Shown piece after piece: positions 58,581-64,000 of a DNA stretch of 64,000 nt (positions are counted from its first letter, which is position 1; the number at the start of each line of letters is the position of its first letter). This DNA comes from Ceratodon purpureus (taxonomy: Eukaryota; Streptophyta; Bryopsida; Pseudoditrichales; Ditrichaceae): contig CM026426.1 in the NCBI GenBank assembly GCA_014871385.1, positions 105,745,281-105,809,280 on the forward strand, in the 5' to 3' direction. A model generated the notes under the pieces. It was not told where the DNA came from, ran no database searches, and saw nothing but the letters and a program-made list of their open reading frames with translations. Both the position numbers and the translations under genes were made by a program.

Positions 58581-59023
58581 CTAGCGGCTGACTGTCAGGA
58601 CCAGAGTTTGAGGCTGAGCTTCGGCACAATCCTCCGTGGTTGCTGCAAGCGCCTCCTTTGCGATCTCTTGAAAGCAGTTAAGGTCGGGAATACCGACCCA
58701 GTCACCATCCAAAATTGGTCTTGCAGGAGCATTGGTTGCCAGGTTGGCCGTGGCCGACTTCCGCTTTTCCTCCTCAGCTTGACAAGCCACCTCATTCTCC
58801 CTGATTATCTCTTCTGTGAATGCAATGAACTCCTTCCAAATACTCTCTTTCTTCTCCCAATCACCCTTTGTCTTGGTTCCAACCCGTTAACTTCCTTATC
58901 TTCCAAGGGTAGACCAGCCTTCACTTTGGCTGCTCTGGTCAGCGTGGCTGCCACCTCCGGATCGTCTAGCTCCTGCAGCTCCACACTGTGCAAAATCTCT
59001 GGTTGGCAGTGTCGGCTTCGTCC
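58581..59023 (-). pseudogene. Element 3 gag C-terminus with shared TAG
   Basis: ELQELDDPEVAATLTRAAK and DGDWVGIPDLNCFQEIAKEA match element 2. TAG at 58581 in VSR-stop-ILGTPITV is at the same site as 51090 in element 2. Zinc knuckles present in element 2 are deleted just upstream: RFCT is followed directly by the VELQELDD region. Confidence 0.7.
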
Positions 59024-59031
59024 GTCTGGAC
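59024..59031. repeat. hAT target site duplication, left
   Basis: GTCTGGAC, identical to 60578-60585. Confidence 0.93.
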
Positions 59032-60577
59032 CAGGCTTGTCATAACAGACTGATCGTCCGTTAGTCCATTAGTCCGTCATGGTGACAAAATACACCCAAA
59101 TGTCCGTCTGATAAGGGCGTTGAATATACATATTTATTATTTTTTTTATTTATTTATTTATTTTTTTCCTTTTTGCACTTGCGTGATAGATCGCACCGGA
59201 CTTCCACCAAGAAGTTGTTCATTGCAATTTCATGCACAAATAATTGTTGCTAGACAAAGAAGCTCAGCTGCTCAATATGCGATGTGATGGAGATAGATGA
59301 CTGATGAGAACATTTTTTGTAATATGATATTGGAATAAAAATAGTAGCAAAAGGCATAGATAATTAGATTAGTAGGAGATTTTGGAGTTATTTTAATTTT
59401 GTTTAAACTAGAGCACTTTGTGTACATTTCCACTATCTTCGCGTAGATTAAATCAAAAATTGTTCAAACATCAATTCATTGTTGACTATGTTGTTCATCA
59501 CACTTGATGGCTTTATATCCATGACTTTTTTCCATATTTCTTCCATTCTATCCCTTTATTTCTTGATTTTTCTATTCTTCTTCCATTTTATCTTCTTGTT
59601 TTTCTTTTCTTCCATTTCTAGTGGATGATGTATTAATTTATTTATTTACTTTTCCAGTAGTCGCCCATTCCATCTTTTATTTTTATTTATTTTTCCAGTT
59701 GTCTTCTAATCTATCATCTTGTTCTTTATAAATTCATTATTATTCCATTCTATCTTCTCGTTTTCTTTTTCTTCCATTCTTTGTCTATCATGGATTTATT
59801 TTATCATTCCCAGTCCCTGATGTATTTATTTTCTATATTTTTTATGTAAACTTATTGTATATGTCAATTGAATGAAACATGGTAAATAAATTCAAGAAAA
59901 ACATAAAATGTTCGTTCTTTACATATTTAATTAATGAATGCAATCATGAACGAAATATTAAGCTATATTTAACAAGAATAACTTTAATAGTACAAAAATC
60001 AAGATTCAAATCATATATGAACATATCTACATGAATTTTGGGAGTTCGGATTCATTTCATTTTTGAGCTAGTATTTTCTACGCACAGCAACACGCACACA
60101 CTCCAACACGCACGCACCCAATCTTCACCAAGAAGTTGTTCATTTCATTTTGGTGGTTGATTTTTTCCTATGTGCATGCCTATATGTACATGCCTAAAGG
60201 AGGAGCTAGCATCAAATTGAAATAAACAACTTCTTAGTGGAAGTCCACCACGAGCTCTTGGGCGCGTGCGAATGGGCGCGACCATTCAAGCGCCTGCATG
60301 TGGGTGCGCGCGCGCGCAAAAAAAATAATTTAAAAAATATTAAAGAATTATTTATTTATTAATTTATTAATTTATTTTAATTTTATTTTTTTACGCACAC
60401 GTGCCTACATGCGCCACCCATGGTAAACAGTAGTAAACTCTAAGGACAGTAATTTTACTCGCGCGCGGGAGCTCGTCCGATAAGCACGTCCGATAGTCAA
60501 GTAAAAACTCGTCTATCACGTCTGTTACGTGACGAGATGACAATTTTATGCCCCGTCCGTCTATTATGATAACCCTG
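59032..60577. mobile_element. 1,546 bp non-autonomous hAT element
   Basis: Ends CAGGCTTGTCATAACAGACT and, reverse-complemented, CAGGGTTATCATAATAGACG: terminal inverted repeats starting CAGGG, typical of hAT. Perfect 8 bp duplication GTCTGGAC on both sides. GTCCGT/GTCCGAT motifs repeat just inside both ends (59043-59110 and 60476-60560) and resemble subterminal transposase-binding sites. There is no transposase ORF. Internally there is an inverted pair (GGACTTCCACCAAGAAGTTG at about 59200 against 60225) and a third copy at about 60128. Recent by TSD integrity. Confidence 0.93.
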
Positions 60578-60585
60578 GTCTGGAC

Positions 60586-60981
60586 TAGTGTAGTAGTAGA
60601 CCGGCTATTGGTCGGCTCTGTCCTCTTAGGCTGAAAGTACAGGTTCTTCTCTGAAGCATCTGTACAGTTAGTCTCGCAGCGTCGTGCTAACTCCTTCAGT
60701 TCCGTCAAGGTATTGGCTGTAGAATTGCTGGTCGTCACCTTCAAGTAATCCAACAGTCTTGCCCTGAAATACGTTAATTTAAAGCCTTCACCCACCTCAG
60801 TTTGGAGACACTTGACCAATTTCATGAAGAGCTCATAATAATCCTGGATTATCTTGCCTTCACCATGTTTGAAAGTCCGCAGCGTCATGTACATCTGTTC
60901 ATCTGAGTCTTGTTCTCTGTACCACATCTTGAACGCCTCCTTAGCCTCCTCCCAAGTGCAGTATGGTGATGGTCCAGCCAA
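60586..60981 (-). pseudogene. Element 3 gag core
   Basis: YCTWEEAKEAFKMWYREQDS and CLQTEVGEGFKLTYFRARLL closely match element 2 gag. The frame runs into the hAT insertion. Confidence 0.85.
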
Positions 60982-61099
60982 TCATCAAACCAGCACTAGG
61001 CCTTGTCTACTAGGGTGGTCCCAAATAGTGTGATGATGACAGTTTCATCCGTCTCACCATTGAACCAGGCGCACTTCTCAAAATACCCAAGATGTGCAT

Positions 61100-62667
61100 C
61101 AGGATCACATCCCTCCTTGTAGGCTCTATACGGTAACTATTTTCGCTGTGCGCTGATAGGTGGCTGTGGAGGAGTTGATCAGAAGTCGGCTGTGTGCACG
61201 ACTGATAATACCAAGTGATGCACCACTGGTGTCACTAGATAATGCGCACCGATGTGCGGAACTGATGGCGCAACTTGTGAACCTCCGGAAACTACGGTGG
61301 TACTGTAGCCGACAGGTGCGGCAAAGAGTGGCGTGACTGTAGACAACCCCACTTGGGTAGTTCCAGGGACTGGACCTCCAAAGGTCGGCTCTGCTGATTC
61401 CCGGGGATATCCTGCTAATTGGATCGGTTGCATAGACTGGTACACATTGCATGTAAGATGATCCACGTATCCAGGATGCCGATGTGCGGTCAAGGAAGTC
61501 GCTGCAGGAGTGGTCCAGGTACGCTCCTGTCCACCGTTATGTCTGGTTCGGGAGTAAATAAATACGGGGGCCTTGCAGTGATCCCTTCACTCTGCCCCTG
61601 CTCCTGCCTCCTTTGTTGTTCCTTCCACAGGTCCTATAGTTGTGAAAGTTCCTGATTCTTCCGTTCAAGCCGTTCTTGTTGCCTCTGTCATGCAGCCAAC
61701 TGTTGGGCTGCCAAGTGCTGCGCTGCCGATTGGTGTGCTGCCAAATGCTGTGCTGCCTCTCGAACACAACGGTTGAACTTAGTCTCCATGAGTGTCGGGT
61801 GTTGCTCCACCGGCCACTGCGGCCTTGCATGCCACTCGTGTGACGATGCTACTCCCGACGGTGCAGTCTGCTGCTGTTTGGCCCGCTCTTGCTCACCTAA
61901 CATGTCGGCCTTGAACGCCTCCACCGCCAGCCTCTCCTCCTTGTCCCGTGTCCACTCAGCCTGAAGTCTAAAATTGTCCAGGAAGTGAACAGTCTTCCCA
62001 CGGGCGCCTTTGAGTTGGTTATTGGGAACCTCTTCCTGAATTGATCGACCCTTTGTCTCCTCCAACTTCTGCCTTAGGTTCTGAAATGCTGCTGGCAAAG
62101 TCTCTGGAGTTTTTGGTAGGCAAATTGGTGATGTCGGTTGGCTCTGCAACAATCGCTTCTTTGCTCCCAAGTTGGCTTTGCCAATATCCTGACTTGGCCA
62201 CTGGGTCGGCTCGGCTTCAAAGTCGGCTCTGCCAATAGCTTGACTTGGCCACTACGTCGGCTCTGCAAAGGTTTGTTGCGTTTGGCGTCCTTCTTCGTTA
62301 AAGGTACTGTAGTCATCCACTGCAGTGGAGAAATCCCCTCTGAATGACGCAGTCCTTCTCTTGTCCTGATATCTCCAAGGAATGTTGGCTTGATCAGGAT
62401 GACAGTTCAGTATATCCCCTTTTTCAATCGCCTTCCCTCTTCAAATCCGCTCTCCTTTGTTTTCCCATCTGACGATGAAATGTCATTTTTGACCTCCATG
62501 TTAATGAGTTCATCCTCTTGCTTAGCTGCACTGCCTTGTGAGCTAAGTCGGCTGCGTACCTCGAGCGATGTCGCCTCTATTGTATGCTCCTCACATTGCA
62601 GCCGAAGTTTGTACCTCTCCACGGCTTCTCTCTCAGCTTGGAGATCGTTCGAGTCACCTTCCTCCAT
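61100..62667 (-). pseudogene. Element 3 gag N-terminal region
   Basis: ATG 62667 (MEEGDSNDLQAEREAVERYK) opens the gag N-terminus as in element 2. A stop follows at 62407 after RRLKKGIY. Further homologous blocks continue in other frames (PKTPETLPAAFQNLRQKLEE at 62110, QQTAPSGVASSHEW; then VGYSTTVVSGGSQVAPS near 61290). Several frameshifts are needed to join them. Confidence 0.75.
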
Positions 62668-62814
62668 GGGTGTGGATAGCTCCTACTAACAGTGTTGTAG
62701 TAATCAGTTGATTGTGTTCAATCGGATTTGTCTTCTTCCTAGTCTTGGGCAGCTGCTACTCCACCTCTACTGTGGTTGGCTCTCTTTAATCATTTTTTTT
62801 TTATTTAAAACATT

Positions 62815-63170
62815 TTTTTACTTCAAAAAATAATAGCAAAGACAAGAGAAATATTAGAGAAATAAAAAGGGGTAGGATGGGAGAGTGTAGGAATTAGAAG
62901 TATAAAAATAAAAAAATGAAGGAGGGAAACAAATAAATAGAGGAATGATTAAAATAAATAATAATAGCATAGAGGGTAGGGATATTAGAGAAAAATAAAG
63001 TGGTGAGGTGGGAGAGTAGTGGAATTAGAAGTATAAAAAAGAAAACAAACGAAGGAGGAAATCAATGATAGAAGAATGTTAAAAAACAAAAATAAAAAAC
63101 GGGTTAAAGAGGGTAGGAATTTTAGAGAAAAATGAAAGAGTAGGATGGAAGAGTGGTGGAATTAGAAGTT
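62815..63170. repeat. Purine-rich tandem repeat, about 131-136 bp, 2.5-3 copies
   Basis: The block GGATGGGAGAGTG(G)TAGGAATTAGAAGT recurs at about 62875, 63005 and 63141, each preceded by an AGAGAAAAATAAA-type stretch. It lies where element 3 breaks off. Confidence 0.75.
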
Positions 63171-63532
63171 GTGGGATCCGAGAAACTCAGAATAAACCGG
63201 AAAAGCCCCAACCAAAGTTAGGATTCGATTAATTTTTCATTTTTTTGGTTAATTAGGTAAAAAATAGCTAGACACTAGCCGCATTAAGAGTTAACACAAA
63301 CCGGATGCTCCACAATCCTTAAAACAGTTAACGCAGGAAGTGTTCTCGGAACCTTGATCCCGGAATTCGGAAGAGAAAACTCGGAACGGGTTGACGATCC
63401 GAGAACTGACTGTTACTGTAACCGCGTTTAGGATCCGAAACGACGCGGAAGTCATCATGACTCGGATAATGCTGAGCTCGGTACGGTGGCGGCTGCAATT
63501 ACGCGCCGCCGCAGCGTTGATGATTCCCTCAG

Positions 63533-63540
63533 TATATAGG
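63533..63540 (+). promoter_or_regulatory. TATA box of the rightmost gene
   Basis: TATATAGG in a GC-rich context, about 155 bases before the first ATG and followed by a plausible start region near 63565. Confidence 0.5.
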
Positions 63541-63691
63541 CGGGAGTGTTAGGGTTTGGAGTTCCTTTTTGCGGACTGGGAGTAGAGAGTGAAAGAGCGG
63601 TGAGGTGTTTTTGTCTTTTCCGATTCAGTGGCAGTTGGATTGCCGGGTTTCTTCCTGTCGGCTCGCAAAGGAAGAGAAGAGAGACGTAGCT

Positions 63692-63751
63692 ATGTCGCCC
63701 GTTCAGTGTAGAGTTCTCAGCCCCGCCGTTCCGAAGAGAGAGGGGAAATGA
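63692..63751 (+). CDS. Upstream ORF, 19 aa, overlapping the next start (ATGA)
   Basis: ATG 63692 encodes MSPVQCRVLSPAVPKREGK and stops at TGA 63749-63751, sharing AATGA with the next ATG at 63748. This is the arrangement seen with termination-reinitiation. Whether it is translated is unknown. Confidence 0.4.
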   Translation: MSPVQCRVLSPAVPKREGK

Positions 63752-64000
63752 ACGAGTTAATTGACGATCTCACCCGGATGAAATGCGACGGTTTGCTTTT
63801 GCGACCTTGGTTGCTAAAAGATGATGCGATGGTGACGGAAATCCTTGAAGGGCCGGATAATAGGTGGGACAATACGATCCGAGGCAAGCCTACTCAGTGA
63901 AGTGCGGAAGTATGGGCGGAAGTTTACGACTTCAAACAAATCGGACACCTTTGGGCAACCTGGACGGATAAGTACGTGCAGGATAGGTTCCACGGAAAGA
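63748..64000 (+). pseudogene. Start of unrecognised gene or element ORF, with TGA, runs off window
   Basis: MNELIDDLTRMKCDGLLLRP opens the frame. It meets TGA at 63898 but continues coherently (SAEVWAEVYDFKQIGHLWAT) to the end of the window. The stop follows PTQ and precedes SAEVW, so a Trp codon changed to TGA is likely. It is Trp/Asp-rich and reminiscent of accessory or putative plant transposon proteins; I cannot name it. Confidence 0.5.

Larger units (their letters stand above)
55833..62797 (-). mobile_element. Element 3: pol-less relative of element 2, truncated
   Basis: One LTR (55833-56291), a PPT, a coiled-coil fragment of the accessory ORF, a protease and gag, read on the minus strand. 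RT, RNase H and integrase are absent: protease (ending about 57747) is followed within about 400 bases by the accessory ORF end. The 5' LTR is missing; similarity to element 2 stops near 62797, where AT-rich repeat DNA begins. A 1,546 bp hAT element is inserted in gag. It is probably a non-autonomous derivative that used proteins of an element-2-like partner. Confidence 0.85.

Overview
This window looks like intergenic to heterochromatic DNA from a plant nuclear genome. The evidence is spliced genes with GT-AG introns, a Phloem Protein 2 (PP2)-like exon, a plant-type divergent protein kinase, and long Ty3/gypsy retrotransposons of the Tat/Athila type. I did not identify the species. A non-seed land plant or charophyte lineage is my guess, because the kinase family and the plant piggyBac remnant are unusual for flowering plants. 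Much of the window is mobile DNA in several nested layers, and most coding sequence is broken by in-frame stops or frameshifts.

Layout. 1-4.4 kb: a 149-150 bp satellite array of about 15 monomers, apparently inside an intron of a minus-strand gene or pseudogene, followed by a small unrecognised ORF. 5.8-6.1 kb: a PP2-like last exon. 7.8-12.6 kb: a four-exon hAT transposase pseudogene (BED finger to C-terminal dimerisation domain), minus strand. 13.7-15.3 kb: an apparently intact three-exon coiled-coil gene, minus strand. 17.0-17.8 and 21.0-21.7 kb: two 736 bp copies of one non-autonomous TIR element in opposite orientation. 19.1-22.85 kb: a piggyBac transposase pseudogene carrying one of those copies and a second small TIR element. 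22.85-41.4 kb: an 18.5 kb Tat-type gypsy element (element 1) with 2,411 bp LTRs that are nearly identical, a pre-gag ORF, gag-pol, and a large accessory ORF after pol. 41.8-55.8 kb: a protein-kinase pseudogene split by a second gypsy element (element 2, 42,938-55,554, TSD CACGT). 55.8-62.8 kb: a third, related but pol-less element (element 3), itself carrying a 1,546 bp non-autonomous hAT element with a perfect 8 bp TSD. 62.8-64 kb: a purine-rich tandem repeat, then a TATA promoter, a short uORF and the start of a gene or element ORF.

How the parts relate. All three gypsy elements lie on the minus strand. Elements 1 and 2 use the same primer-binding sequence (starting TGGCGACCATGC, tRNA-Arg-like by analogy with Ogre elements). 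Elements 1 and 2 each carry a long sense-strand accessory ORF between integrase and the 3' LTR, with an N-terminal globular part, a proline/serine-rich linker and a coiled coil. Element 3 keeps only gag, a mutated protease and the coiled-coil end of that accessory ORF, so it looks like a non-autonomous derivative. The accessory ORF, polypurine-tract-like copies inside the gag and leader of elements 2 and 3, and a stop codon shared between gag and protease in elements 2 and 3 are the most unusual features. All gene models come from reading the sequence by eye. No database search was run.
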